Source of the DNA: Sphingopyxis sp. YR583
GTDB taxonomy: Bacteria; Pseudomonadota; Alphaproteobacteria; Sphingomonadales; Sphingomonadaceae
Reading direction: 5' to 3'
Length of the DNA: 64,000 nt
Assembly (NCBI RefSeq): GCF_900108295.1
Contig: NZ_FNWK01000001.1
Coordinates: 496,001 to 560,000 of the forward strand
Below are positions 54,789-62,625 of this stretch, in pieces. The notes beneath the pieces were generated by a model. That model was not told the origin of the DNA and did no database searches. It saw only the letters and a list, made by a program, of their open reading frames with translations. The translations under genes were made by a program, and so were the position numbers. Every line of letters begins with the position of its first letter. Within the stretch, counting starts at the first letter, position 1.

Positions 54789-55963
54789 GCGCCCCGCCCG
54801 CCCCGGCGCCGTGAGACCGGGAGCCGGTCGATCCGCACGATCGCCTGCTTCTTGGTGCCGAGCCGAAGCTCTGCGCGCGCGAACAGCCGGTCGACGGCAT
54901 AGAAGCGCCCGGCGACCCGGTAGTTGACGAGCGCCGCCTCGCCATCGTCACCGATCACGAACAACGGCGGCGCCTCGCCGACCGCGAGCGACGGCGGAAA
55001 TTCGATATAGGTCTGGCGGCCGTCGTCGAAGGCGCGGAGCGGACGCCAGGCGGGCCGGTCCCCCGATATCGCATAGCCGAAGCTCAGCGCTTCCACCGCG
55101 AGCCCCGCCGCCATGGGGGCTGTCGCATCGGCCTCCACTTTTGCCTGCCGCAGGGTGACCATCTCGTCTTCGGCATAGGTCCAGCTCAGCGCCGCCATCG
55201 CGCTGCCGGGCCGGCTTTCGAGCTCGATATGATAGGCGCGCCGGTCGGTCGTCACGACGGGATCGACCAAAATGTCGGCGATGTTCTGCGCGTCGCGTAC
55301 CTCATGGGTGCCGCGGCGCACCTCCAGCAGCGGATTGTAGCGGGCCGAAGCCGGATCGGTCGGATCGAACAGCAGCGCATGACCGAGTTTCGCTCGCCAG
55401 CCGGCGGTCAGCTTCCAGTTCTCGCCCTTGATATCATGAATGACGGCGCTTCCCGTCCAGCCGAGCAAGGTGGGAACGACGAGACCGACCCCCTTCCCGC
55501 TCCGCGTCGGCGCGAAGGCCATGATATGCTCGGGCCCGTCATGACGCAGGTAGCGGCCCCGATACTGGCCGATAAAGACGCCTGCGCCGCCGAACAGCCC
55601 GGCCTTGTCGATCTCGCCGAAACGAGCCCAGCGTGCCGAGCCATAAGTCGTGACATGCCGGGACTGGCGGGCGCGCCAGAGCGATGCCGACACCGCCGCC
55701 GCGCAGCCCAGAAATCCGCTTGCTGCAGCCAGGCTGCCCGCCTTGTCGAAGACCTCGGGCGCATAGGCCTCGAAGCGAAACCACCAGAAGAACAAAGCCC
55801 AAGGTTCATAGACCGGTATATCGAACAGGCGGAACCACGGTGAACCGAGTTCCGGCTGATTTCCCAGCATCGCTGCGCACCACTGGGTCGCCGCCCACAC
55901 GCCCGCGATCATGATCGCGAACACGGCGAGTATCTGCCCGATCAGCAATTTCGTGGGAGTCAT
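54785..55963 (-). CDS. Chimera: N-terminal TraG (VirD4-like) fused in frame to C-terminal TrbG (VirB9-like)
   Basis: 392 residues. Residues 1-235 match the start of a TraG coupling ATPase: two membrane helices, SARWARFGEIDKAGLFG, Walker A in APTRSGKGVGLVVP (about 151-164), DIKGENW, and NIADILVDP. From residue 236 the sequence is the C-terminal half of TrbG: VVTTDRRAYHIELESRP, SWTYAEDEM, FGYAISGDRPAWRPLRAFDDGRQ, ALVNYRVAGRFYAVDRLF. The junction is near 55,259. In related elements traG, trbB, C, D, E, J, L, F and trbG lie in this order, so a large in-frame deletion joined traG to trbG. Walker B and the rest of the TraG ATPase are lost, so the product should not be a functional coupling protein. 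Confidence 0.9.
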   Translation of the reverse strand: MTPTKLLIGQILAVFAIMIAGVWAATQWCAAMLGNQPELGSPWFRLFDIPVYEPWALFFWWFRFEAYAPEVFDKAGSLAAASGFLGCAAAVSASLWRARQSRHVTTYGSARWARFGEIDKAGLFGGAGVFIGQYRGRYLRHDGPEHIMAFAPTRSGKGVGLVVPTLLGWTGSAVIHDIKGENWKLTAGWRAKLGHALLFDPTDPASARYNPLLEVRRGTHEVRDAQNIADILVDPVVTTDRRAYHIELESRPGSAMAALSWTYAEDEMVTLRQAKVEADATAPMAAGLAVEALSFGYAISGDRPAWRPLRAFDDGRQTYIEFPPSLAVGEAPPLFVIGDDGEAALVNYRVAGRFYAVDRLFARAELRLGTKKQAIVRIDRLPVSRRRGGRGA

Positions 55964-56363
55964 GATTGTGCCCCGTCATGGGCAGGAGAGCCCGCGACGA
56001 AGCAATGGGTCTATTTTTCCGACGGTCCGAGTGTCGGAACGATGCTCGTACCAACCGACACGTATCCACGGCGCGCGTCAGAAATGCGCCTGATCTCAGT
56101 CGTAGCCGGTCGCTGGACTGCGCCCTGAAAGCTGCCCTTCACGCATGTGAGAACAGGGGTCAACAAAGTACCTGCTGTCGGCCCTACCGGCTTTGAGGGC
56201 CTCCCGGATGGTAATTTCAAACCTCGGCTCGACAACTTAGTTCAATTGGTAGAGCTAATTTATTGCTCGCGCCTAGTGATAAGCTTCTCGCGCAATACTA
56301 CGTCAAAAAGACTTTGCTGATGTATCTCACCCGTCATAAACCGGAGCGGGAAGGGGAAAAAAA
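55964..56363. other. Non-coding gap between traG-trbG and the reverse transcriptase gene, with hairpins
   Basis: No supportable gene. The part near the reverse transcriptase holds two hairpins: GGCCCT/AGGGCC at 56180-56201, and a 9-bp stem with a bulge (TATTG[CT]CGCG and CGCGCAATA) at 56261-56297. Between them TAGTTCAATTGGTAGAGCTA (56238-56257) looks just like a tRNA D arm, though no other tRNA part follows. The region could encode a structured RNA. Confidence 0.5.
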
Positions 56364-57980
56364 TTGCGCGATCGTTGGGGGCTAATGCAGCGCGGTCTCT
56401 TCCCCGAAACCCTTCCGCCATGCTTTTCGTCAGTCGATCTCAAGCGCGCGTTTTCTGGCCTTGTTAGGCCGCTACAGGAGCGCGAATTTCATTCTGCCCG
56501 ACAGACTGATTATGTTCGCTATAACGGTACGAAACATGATGGCACGCGGCGCTATTTCGGTACGCCCAATCCGATCTCTTACTTCTACGTCGCAAATTTC
56601 ATCGCGCGGCATTGGCAGACGTTCGAGGATCGCTTCGATAGCTCGCCTTTTTCCGTAAGTCGGCCACGGGTTGGCCGGGACACCGATGATCGTCCGGTTA
56701 TCATCCCTTCACTGTCAGAACTGACGACCGTCGCCTCGAATAAACTTGGACACTCAGCCTATATCTTAAAAACCGACATTACTCAGTTTTTTCCAAGCCT
56801 TTACACGCATGCAATCCCGTGGTCCGCGCACGGCGTGGAGCCGGCAAAAGCGGATCAAAAGGACAGATCCGACACGAACTATTTCAACCGCTTGGATTTT
56901 TTCGTTCGGAATTGTCAGCGTGCGGAAACGCGCGGCGTAATTGTCGGGCCTGACGCATTCCGGCTTGTCGCTGAATTTGTTATTGCCGGACTCGACACAG
57001 AAGTTCATGCAGCAATGGGCAATACGATTGTCGGCGGTGCACGACACGTCGACGACTATTACATCGGTGTTCGCGGTCAACCGGAAGCGCTCGCTGCCCT
57101 AGCAGTGCTTCGCGACACTCTGCAGCGTTTCAGCTTTCATATTAACGACGCGAAAACACGAACCATGGTGGGCGTCGAGCCGCTTAATGAGGTTTGGGCA
57201 CAGAAGCTTCGTCAGCAGTCTCGCGAACTGCAGAATGTATATCGCACGCGCGAAGAAGACATCGTTCTTTTCCTCGACAACGCTCTTACGGTTGCCCGCG
57301 AACTACGCTCGGACAGTCCTGTGAAAATTGCGCTGCGAACGTTTGATCAAATTCGAATCTATATGCACCGCTGGGACCTAATGGAGCACTATCTACAGCG
57401 CATCTTATTTCATCATCCGCATGCCATCGACTACGTCGCACTGCTGGTAGCAAAGCGTATCGCAACCGGCCATCCGATCGACAGCAATGGTTGGCGGAAT
57501 GCCTGCTTTGACCTCATCTGCCGCCATCTTCCACTCGGGCATCATCATGAAGTTGTCTGGCTGCTCTGGTTGCTTCTCATCGCGAAAATCGATCTCTCTG
57601 ACGAGCTGGTTGAAGCCTTGTCAGCAAGCGGGAACGCACACATTCGCTCGCTACTAATAGCCGCTCATCTGGAGGGTCTTGTAGCCCAACGGCCGAAAAT
57701 CCGGCTCGGCTCGCGGCTAGCTTCTACCGATGACAATTGGCTGCTTAATATTGTCGCTCGCGCGGGAGGTTTTACCAACGCCTCGTTTAGCGGACCCTTG
57801 GCAAACGAGTTCCAACATTTGGCTGCCAAGCGGGTCCGCTTAATCGATTTCAAAGCCCATATGCGTGCCATGCGTGGATTTCAGTCAAAAGCAATTAGTC
57901 GTACGCGATATGGCTATGATGCCGACGATTTCGATTTCGAGTTCGATCGAGACGAGGACGACAATGACGAACCTTTCTAA
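56364..57980 (+). CDS. Reverse transcriptase of the Abi/UG (defence-associated) type
   Basis: 538 residues from a TTG at 56364 with GGAAGGGG 7 bases upstream; ATG 56385 is the alternative. It starts with RGLFPETLPPCFS, which is like the N-terminus of class 1 Abi/UG reverse transcriptases. The palm has motif A YILKTDITQFFPSLY (Asp138), a GVIVGPDAFRLVAEFVIAGLD motif, and motif C ARHVDDYYIG (Asp230-Asp231), so the catalytic triad is intact. No maturase, endonuclease or nitrilase domain is present. Residues 290-500 are helical, and a very acidic tail follows. Such proteins act in phage defence, some with a partner RNA. GC content is clearly lower than in its neighbours, which indicates recent transfer. 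The exact DRT subtype cannot be told without a search. Confidence 0.85.
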   Translation: MRDRWGLMQRGLFPETLPPCFSSVDLKRAFSGLVRPLQEREFHSARQTDYVRYNGTKHDGTRRYFGTPNPISYFYVANFIARHWQTFEDRFDSSPFSVSRPRVGRDTDDRPVIIPSLSELTTVASNKLGHSAYILKTDITQFFPSLYTHAIPWSAHGVEPAKADQKDRSDTNYFNRLDFFVRNCQRAETRGVIVGPDAFRLVAEFVIAGLDTEVHAAMGNTIVGGARHVDDYYIGVRGQPEALAALAVLRDTLQRFSFHINDAKTRTMVGVEPLNEVWAQKLRQQSRELQNVYRTREEDIVLFLDNALTVARELRSDSPVKIALRTFDQIRIYMHRWDLMEHYLQRILFHHPHAIDYVALLVAKRIATGHPIDSNGWRNACFDLICRHLPLGHHHEVVWLLWLLLIAKIDLSDELVEALSASGNAHIRSLLIAAHLEGLVAQRPKIRLGSRLASTDDNWLLNIVARAGGFTNASFSGPLANEFQHLAAKRVRLIDFKAHMRAMRGFQSKAISRTRYGYDADDFDFEFDRDEDDNDEPF

Positions 57981-58135
57981 GAGGACCCGGCACGCCAAGA
58001 GAAATGGTCACGTATTATCACCAGGTTGAAGGAATTCTCTCAGAATAGCCATCGCGAGCAACTTCAGCCTAGTTCCATATTCCCCAAACGCGGCGCCGTT
58101 GCCAGCACAAGAAGGCATAGCCGCAAACTGACCGA

Positions 58136-58744
58136 TCATGCGTCGGCTTTGGGGGTGCTCGCGGAACCGGTCGGCCTTTTGGGCATCGGTTGCGGCGCGG
58201 GAGGTGCAGACATCGCCTTCTCCTTGGCTGCTTGCGTCAGTGCGCGCTCCTGGGCGTCGACATCGACAATCTTTAGCGGACTGGTTGTGAAGCGCCCTTC
58301 GACTTTTTGTGTAATCGCCCCCGTGCTGCTGATCTGGCCGGAGAAGCCCTGCGAATTGCAAGTTCCTTCGTGGACGGTCTCGTTGGTGAAGAGCTTGCAG
58401 CGGCCATCCTGATAGGTCCCGGTCACCCTGTTGTGGGTCGGGCTTCCGCCCGTGATGATCATTGTGCCGTTGAGCTCCGCGCCGCGTCTCTCGAGATTGA
58501 AGGTGAGGGCTCCGGTGATACGCTTCGCCCCGCTGCCGCTGATGACATTGCGAAGCGAGGTCGGCCGTGACCTCGCAGACGGATCGCTCGCGGTAAGCTC
58601 GTAGCTGCCTTGATAGCTAAGGTCGGATTGCTCCGGCAGACCGTCTGACGCCTGCTGGCTCATGGCGGTCTGCGCCGCGAGGAAAAGTCCGGCCACACTC
58701 GAGGCCGCCAGGCCCAAAACGACATGTTTTTGAAATCCGCCCAT
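58136..58744 (-). CDS. Hypothetical secreted protein
   Basis: 202 residues. A signal peptide (LGLAASSVAGLFLAAQTAMSQQ) precedes a mostly beta domain (about 40-155: YQGSYELTASDPSAR, ITGALTFNLERRGAELNGTMII, GRCKLFTNETVHEGTCNSQGFSG, with two cysteines in the loop), followed by a Lys/Ala/Pro-rich tail. I do not recognise the family. It lies opposed to the reverse transcriptase gene, whose stop is 156 bases away, and no functional link is evident. Confidence 0.7.
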   Translation of the reverse strand: MGGFQKHVVLGLAASSVAGLFLAAQTAMSQQASDGLPEQSDLSYQGSYELTASDPSARSRPTSLRNVISGSGAKRITGALTFNLERRGAELNGTMIITGGSPTHNRVTGTYQDGRCKLFTNETVHEGTCNSQGFSGQISSTGAITQKVEGRFTTSPLKIVDVDAQERALTQAAKEKAMSAPPAPQPMPKRPTGSASTPKADA

Positions 58745-58919
58745 ATGTTCCGCCCGCCCCGCTGAGATGCTCCGAAATTGCGGTGCAAGAGGCCTTAGGT
58801 CAATCCGTTGAAAGCGATTTTTGCTGCCAGCTGCGGCTTTCCGACAGGGTCGTGGTCAGCAGAGAGTACCTCTCGATAGCGCGCGGCGCGCCTATGGACG
58901 GGCTATTTTCCGCCGGCTG

Positions 58920-59394
58920 CTGCCCACGCGGATTTCAGACAAGCCAAGAAGCCCTCGCGACTGGCATCCGCGAAGGCAATCGTTTGCCCTCGGTGCCGAA
59001 GTTCCAGATATCGGCTTCGGGCAGCTATGAATGGCCGACCGGCGATGCTGCGAACATGTATGTCTCGGCGTCGGTTCAGCATGTCGGCGCGCGCTATACG
59101 CAGCCGTCCGACCAGGAGAATAATCCGCGCACCTTTGTCCATGGGACGCCGTTCGGCGGCGCTCCGGCGAGCGCTTCGACGACGATCGATCTGGAACTTC
59201 CCGATTATCAGTTGGTCAATCTCAGCGCGGGTATCGACTTTGACAATGGTCTGTCGCTGATCGCCTACGTCAATAATCTGTTCGACGAAAATGCCCTTCT
59301 GTCGTTTGATCGCGAACGTGGCGGACGCGCACGGCTGGGTTACACCGTCGGGCAGCCGCGCACTTTCGGCATAACAGCTCGCAAGACTTTCTAG
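58920..59394 (+). pseudogene. TonB-dependent receptor, C-terminal fragment
   Basis: About 158 residues in frame at the end of an open stretch: IREGNRLPSVPKFQISASGSYEW, YVSASVQHVGARYTQP, LPDYQLVNLSAGIDFDNGLSLIAYVNNLFDENALL and a terminal ITARKTF (F at the end as needed by the BAM machinery). This is the last third or so of a TonB-receptor barrel. Plug domain, TonB box and signal are absent, and no start is convincing, so the gene was cut off at about 58,920 by an insertion or deletion. Confidence 0.85.
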
Positions 59395-59406
59395 GATTAT
59401 AAAGGG

Positions 59407-59430
59407 GGCCGGCCCTTTGTCGGGTCGGCC
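59407..59430 (+). terminator. Hairpin after the TonB-receptor fragment
   Basis: GGCCGGCCC and GGGTCGGCC pair around TTTGTC with one mismatch. It lies 13 bases after the stop, without a T-run. The rest of 59,431-59,683 contains nothing that I can identify. Confidence 0.5.
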
Positions 59431-59683
59431 TATCTCGAATACTTCCAGTTTTCGACGAACCGAAGCGACATCTAGGTGCATCCGCCTGGTCAATTTTGCG
59501 CTAAAGAGCCGACGGTCTCCAACAGGCCAAGCGTCGACGTCGCGTTGCTCGACCCGGACTGCCTGGCCGCCGTGCTATGGCAAGCTCGGCGGTCGTAACC
59601 TTGCCGCACTGCCATAGAGCGTTCTTGCGCTCGCAAAGCCGAAGCGGCGCGTTTTACGAACAGCCAGGCTCGGACGGCCATTA

Positions 59684-61666
59684 TCAGGATAGGATCGGGC
59701 CGCGCTCTCTGCCGATCCGCCAGCTGATGCCGTCGGGCCGCATCATCCCGGCTACCGGCTTGCCGATGTGGCGTTCGAGCACCGGCCGCCACGGTACAAG
59801 CGTGAAGTCGCGGGCGCGCTCGATAAGAGCGTGGCGACCGCTCAGCAGCTCGGCCGACCGGATCAAGCGGCCGTCGACGCGGTCGCCGACACGGGCATGT
59901 GCGAAGGGCTTATCGAGCTCTTGCGCAAGCCGGGCGGCCACCGTTTCGACCTCGCGGATGCGAAGCCGTTCGAGCATGCCGGTCCGGAATCGAAAACGCC
60001 CCCTGCCCTCTACTGCGAGACCTTCGGCAACAAGCCACGCACGCCGCGATGCCAGCGCGGCCGACACCGCCGCTCCGAAGCCCGCCTCGCGGCACGGTAA
60101 ATCGCTGCCCGATGCAATCTCCCGGTCGAGCCATGTTGCCGCGTGCGCCGTGACAAGCTGCTCGGGCGCCACCGGCGAAAGCATCTCGACGCGGACCGGC
60201 GCCTGACGCGCCCGCATCGCTTCATAGCTCGCAGCACGCTCGAGATGGTCGGATCCAATGACCCAGCTTCCATCGGGCTCGCGCACCGGCTCGCGCATTG
60301 CGCGGCGCATCGCTTCCAGCCGGCGCACATGCCCGATCGCAAACTCCTCGGACATCGAAGGATCCTGACGAAGATGGGCATCGAGCGAATAGCGCCCCGA
60401 ATTGGCTGCCGCGATCGCGGCGATCGTCCGGTCGGAGGCGCGGATGGCGAGCTCCGCCGGCGTTACCGAGACGATTGCGCCGAGCGGGGACGATCGTGCG
60501 TCTTCGCCGCTTCCGATATCGACATAATGCGAGCGCCCGTCGATCGCGTCGACGATCATATAATAGCGGTCGCCATGCTCGTCAGAAAGCCCGCGCGATG
60601 CGATCCTCCCGATGAGCCGTGAGGCGCCTGCCGTTCCCGGATCGTAAATGGAGCGGTCTGCGGCCGCAGGCGCCTCCGCCCGTCCCGCATATTCGCGCTG
60701 CATCGTGCGAATGATATCGTCCCGCTCTCCCATCCGCCGGAGCGTCGCGTCGAGGTGCGGCGAGAGGCTCCAATGCAACCGCCCTTCCCGCACCGCGAGA
60801 CCCAGCCGTTCGAGTTTGCGCAACCGCCCCGTGCGAATGGCCGCGTCAAACGCCCCGCGCGCCTCGGCGCTGACCAGCACATCTCCCGCCGCCTCGCGCA
60901 AGAAAGTCCGGTCGATCGACGTTAGCCGCTCCTGCTCAATCTCTGCGCGGAGGCGCTGCTCAATGGCGCGATCGGACCGGGGCCCAAGATGGAGATCGAC
61001 GATCTCGCACGCGCGCTCACGAATGCCATGAGCGATATAGTCGCGGGCAACGACCAGATCCTTGCCCTTTTCATCCTTGCCGCGCACGATGACATGGATG
61101 TGGGGGTGGCCGGTGTCGAAATGATCGACGGCGACCCAGTCGAGCCGCGTTCCCAAATCCTCCTCGACGCGCGCCATCAGTCGCCGCGTGAGCGGCTTCA
61201 GATCGTCATATTCGAGACCGTCTTCGGGCGACACAATCAGGCGGAGCTGGTGCCGGTCGCCCGCCGCCTTCGCCACCCAGGATCTGGCATCGATATTCTC
61301 GCCGTCGCGGTCGTAGAGCGAGCCGCGCCCGCCGCCCCTTGTCGTTCCGTCGCGTTCGACATAGCGCAGATGGGCTTTCGCCGCCTCGAACCCCTTGCCG
61401 GCGAGGCGGACGATGCGCGCTTTCACGATGACCCGGCGCTGCCGGAACGCCGCGAAGCGATCGCGCGATGCGAGCAATCGGCCGGCGCCGCTTCCCCTGC
61501 CCGTGCGGCTACCCGTAAAATCGCTGCCGCCGCGCCGTCCGGGCGCGCCTCCGCGTGCCAGATTGGCAGCCGCAAGGATGCGATGGAGAAATTTGCGCGC
61601 CTTGGGCGCTTTGCCGCGGGCCCGCATGCGGCCGAGCCGCGGTTCGAACGCATCGTCGGACGCCAT
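59684..61666 (-). CDS. Relaxase (DUF3363 family, MOB-P-like)
   Basis: 660 residues from ATG 61666 (AGGTGGG in front). An Arg/Gly-rich leader (1-80) is followed by the relaxase domain: KGFEAAKAHLRYVERDG (candidate catalytic Tyr102), LIVSPEDG, and the metal-binding HFDTGHPHIH motif (residues 182-191). The DUF3363 region reaches the C-terminus (FTLVPWRPVLERHIGKPV ... SWRIGRERG), which is complete. It should nick oriT and lead the strand into the recipient. It points toward traG, with cargo genes inserted between the two. The oriT candidate lies 165 bases upstream. Confidence 0.93.
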   Translation of the reverse strand: MASDDAFEPRLGRMRARGKAPKARKFLHRILAAANLARGGAPGRRGGSDFTGSRTGRGSGAGRLLASRDRFAAFRQRRVIVKARIVRLAGKGFEAAKAHLRYVERDGTTRGGGRGSLYDRDGENIDARSWVAKAAGDRHQLRLIVSPEDGLEYDDLKPLTRRLMARVEEDLGTRLDWVAVDHFDTGHPHIHVIVRGKDEKGKDLVVARDYIAHGIRERACEIVDLHLGPRSDRAIEQRLRAEIEQERLTSIDRTFLREAAGDVLVSAEARGAFDAAIRTGRLRKLERLGLAVREGRLHWSLSPHLDATLRRMGERDDIIRTMQREYAGRAEAPAAADRSIYDPGTAGASRLIGRIASRGLSDEHGDRYYMIVDAIDGRSHYVDIGSGEDARSSPLGAIVSVTPAELAIRASDRTIAAIAAANSGRYSLDAHLRQDPSMSEEFAIGHVRRLEAMRRAMREPVREPDGSWVIGSDHLERAASYEAMRARQAPVRVEMLSPVAPEQLVTAHAATWLDREIASGSDLPCREAGFGAAVSAALASRRAWLVAEGLAVEGRGRFRFRTGMLERLRIREVETVAARLAQELDKPFAHARVGDRVDGRLIRSAELLSGRHALIERARDFTLVPWRPVLERHIGKPVAGMMRPDGISWRIGRERGPILS

Positions 61667-61833
61667 CCCACCTGCCTTTGAAAGATTCCGAGCGAGTGAT
61701 GACCGAGCGCCTCGGCAAATTAAAGCGGTGCCGCCGAAAGACACGTAAACAGGCCGATTAGGGAAGAGCCGGCACTGCCCGGTGGCGACCGGCACTGTTT
61801 CGCCGCCCAAAAAAAGACGTGCAGACAAATAGT

Positions 61834-61869
61834 TATGGCGCCAAGGGTGCCATAGCTTCTCTATCTTGC
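61834..61869 (+). other. oriT: Predicted oriT (inverted repeat plus P-type nick site)
   Basis: TATGGCGCC (61834-61842) and GGTGCCATA (61846-61854) form a hairpin with one G-T pair. Seven bases later comes TATCTTG/C (61862-61869), which fits the Y-ATC-Y-TG/Y pattern of IncP-type nick sites. The place, just upstream of the relaxase gene, is right for such an origin. If so, the plus strand from 61869 upward is transferred first. Confidence 0.6.
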
Positions 61870-61900
61870 CTTCCAATTTCCCCACTTGCGAGTGCAATAT

Positions 61901-61976
61901 TGGTGGGCCCGGCAGGACTCGAACCCGCAACCTAGCCGTTATGAGCGGCCAGCTCTGACCATTGAGCTACGGGCCC
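61901..61976 (-). tRNA. tRNA-Ile2 (CAT anticodon, lysidine type)
   Basis: 76 bases with encoded CCA. Acceptor stem GGGCCCG/CGGGCCC is perfect. Anticodon loop CTCATAA gives CAT. The acceptor stem and the anticodon arm (GGCCG-CTCATAA-CGGCT) with AGGTT resemble tRNA-Ile whose C34 is changed to lysidine by TilS, not elongator or initiator Met. Met cannot be fully excluded from sequence alone. Confidence 0.9.
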
Positions 61977-61988
61977 ACTAAAATGCGC

Positions 61989-62073
61989 TGGTGCGGACGG
62001 CGGGGCTCGAACCCGCACTGAATTCTCAGGCGGATTTTAAGTCCGCTGCGTCTACCGGTTTCGCCACGTCCGC
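61989..62073 (-). tRNA. tRNA-Leu (TAA)
   Basis: 85 bases with encoded CCA, a class II tRNA with a long variable arm (CTGAGAATTCAG). Acceptor stem GCGGACG/CGTCCGC is perfect. The anticodon arm GCGGA-CTTAAAA-TCCGC has TAA. It is 12 bases from tRNA-Ile2 in the same direction. Confidence 0.96.
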
Positions 62074-62083
62074 CCGGCAAGTT

Positions 62084-62293
62084 TCAGTCGTAGAGAAATG
62101 GTTCCGGCTCCTCGCCGCCGCCCCCCTTTGGCTGGACCATGCGCTCGAGTTCGCGGTTCACGCTCCGCTCGGTAGCGGCCATGCTGAAGAGCGTGTCGTC
62201 TTCCTTCTCTGGCGCCTGTCTGGGCGGAACCTCGGAGCAGCCGACACCGAATGCCATTACCAATGTCATAAGCGAAAGCCTGAGCCCCATCAT
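62084..62293 (-). CDS. Small predicted lipoprotein
   Basis: 69 residues from ATG 62293 (GGGAG upstream). It has a hydrophobic leader with lipobox GVGC (MMGLRLSLMTLVMAFGVGC), then a polar, acidic region with a Gly-rich end. No family recognised. It ends 10 bases before tRNA-Leu and points the same way. Confidence 0.65.
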   Translation of the reverse strand: MMGLRLSLMTLVMAFGVGCSEVPPRQAPEKEDDTLFSMAATERSVNRELERMVQPKGGGGEEPEPFLYD

Positions 62294-62451
62294 CGTTTCT
62301 CCCATCCACGAAAAGCGACGATGTCCTGCCTTATCATCTTGTCGCACCGTCCTTTATCAGACGCGCGAGCGCGCATTTTCCGCATGCCGGTGGCGCAAAA
62401 AGCTACATGGCGCGGCCTCAAATTGCTGCCGCGCCGCACGCACGATGTGCG

Positions 62452-62589
62452 CTAGTCATTCGCCCGTTTCCAGGCTGTATAACGCTCGGCCAGCGCGTCC
62501 AGTTCGCGCGCGATCCGGCGTCTTTCAGCCTTGCGGGTGCAGGCATTGAGCTCGGCGCGCAGTTCCTCGATCTGGGCTTCGATGGACAT
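62452..62589 (-). CDS. 45-residue coiled-coil protein
   Basis: Starts at ATG 62589 with a perfect AGGAGG site. The whole protein appears as one amphipathic helix (EAQIEELRAELNACTRKAERRRIARELDALAERY). The binding site is partly in a hairpin (62598-62619), and a large folded element lies further upstream. Function unknown; small proteins of this type occur near DUF736 genes in conjugative elements. Confidence 0.75.
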   Translation of the reverse strand: MSIEAQIEELRAELNACTRKAERRRIARELDALAERYTAWKRAND

Positions 62590-62597
62590 GAAAACCT

Positions 62598-62619
62598 CCT
62601 CTTCACGGTAAAGAAGAGG
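62598..62619 (-). promoter_or_regulatory. Hairpin overlapping the ribosome binding site of the 45-residue protein
   Basis: In the minus-strand RNA, CCTCTTC and GAAGAGG pair perfectly over an 8-base loop. The last three bases of the stem (AGG) are the first half of the AGGAGG site. Translation could therefore be modulated by opening of the stem. Confidence 0.6.
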
Positions 62620-62625
62620 CATCGC

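Noticed and set aside
56238..56257. Possible tRNA gene upstream of the reverse transcriptase
   Set aside because: Only a D-arm sequence is present. There is no acceptor stem pair, anticodon arm or GTTCRA T loop within the following 80 bases, so it is not a tRNA gene; it is kept only as a finding about structure.
58783..58919. Coding extension upstream of the TonB-receptor fragment
   Set aside because: The frame stays open but the translation (cysteine-rich, no barrel pattern) has no resemblance to a receptor, so similarity is taken to begin only near 58,920.
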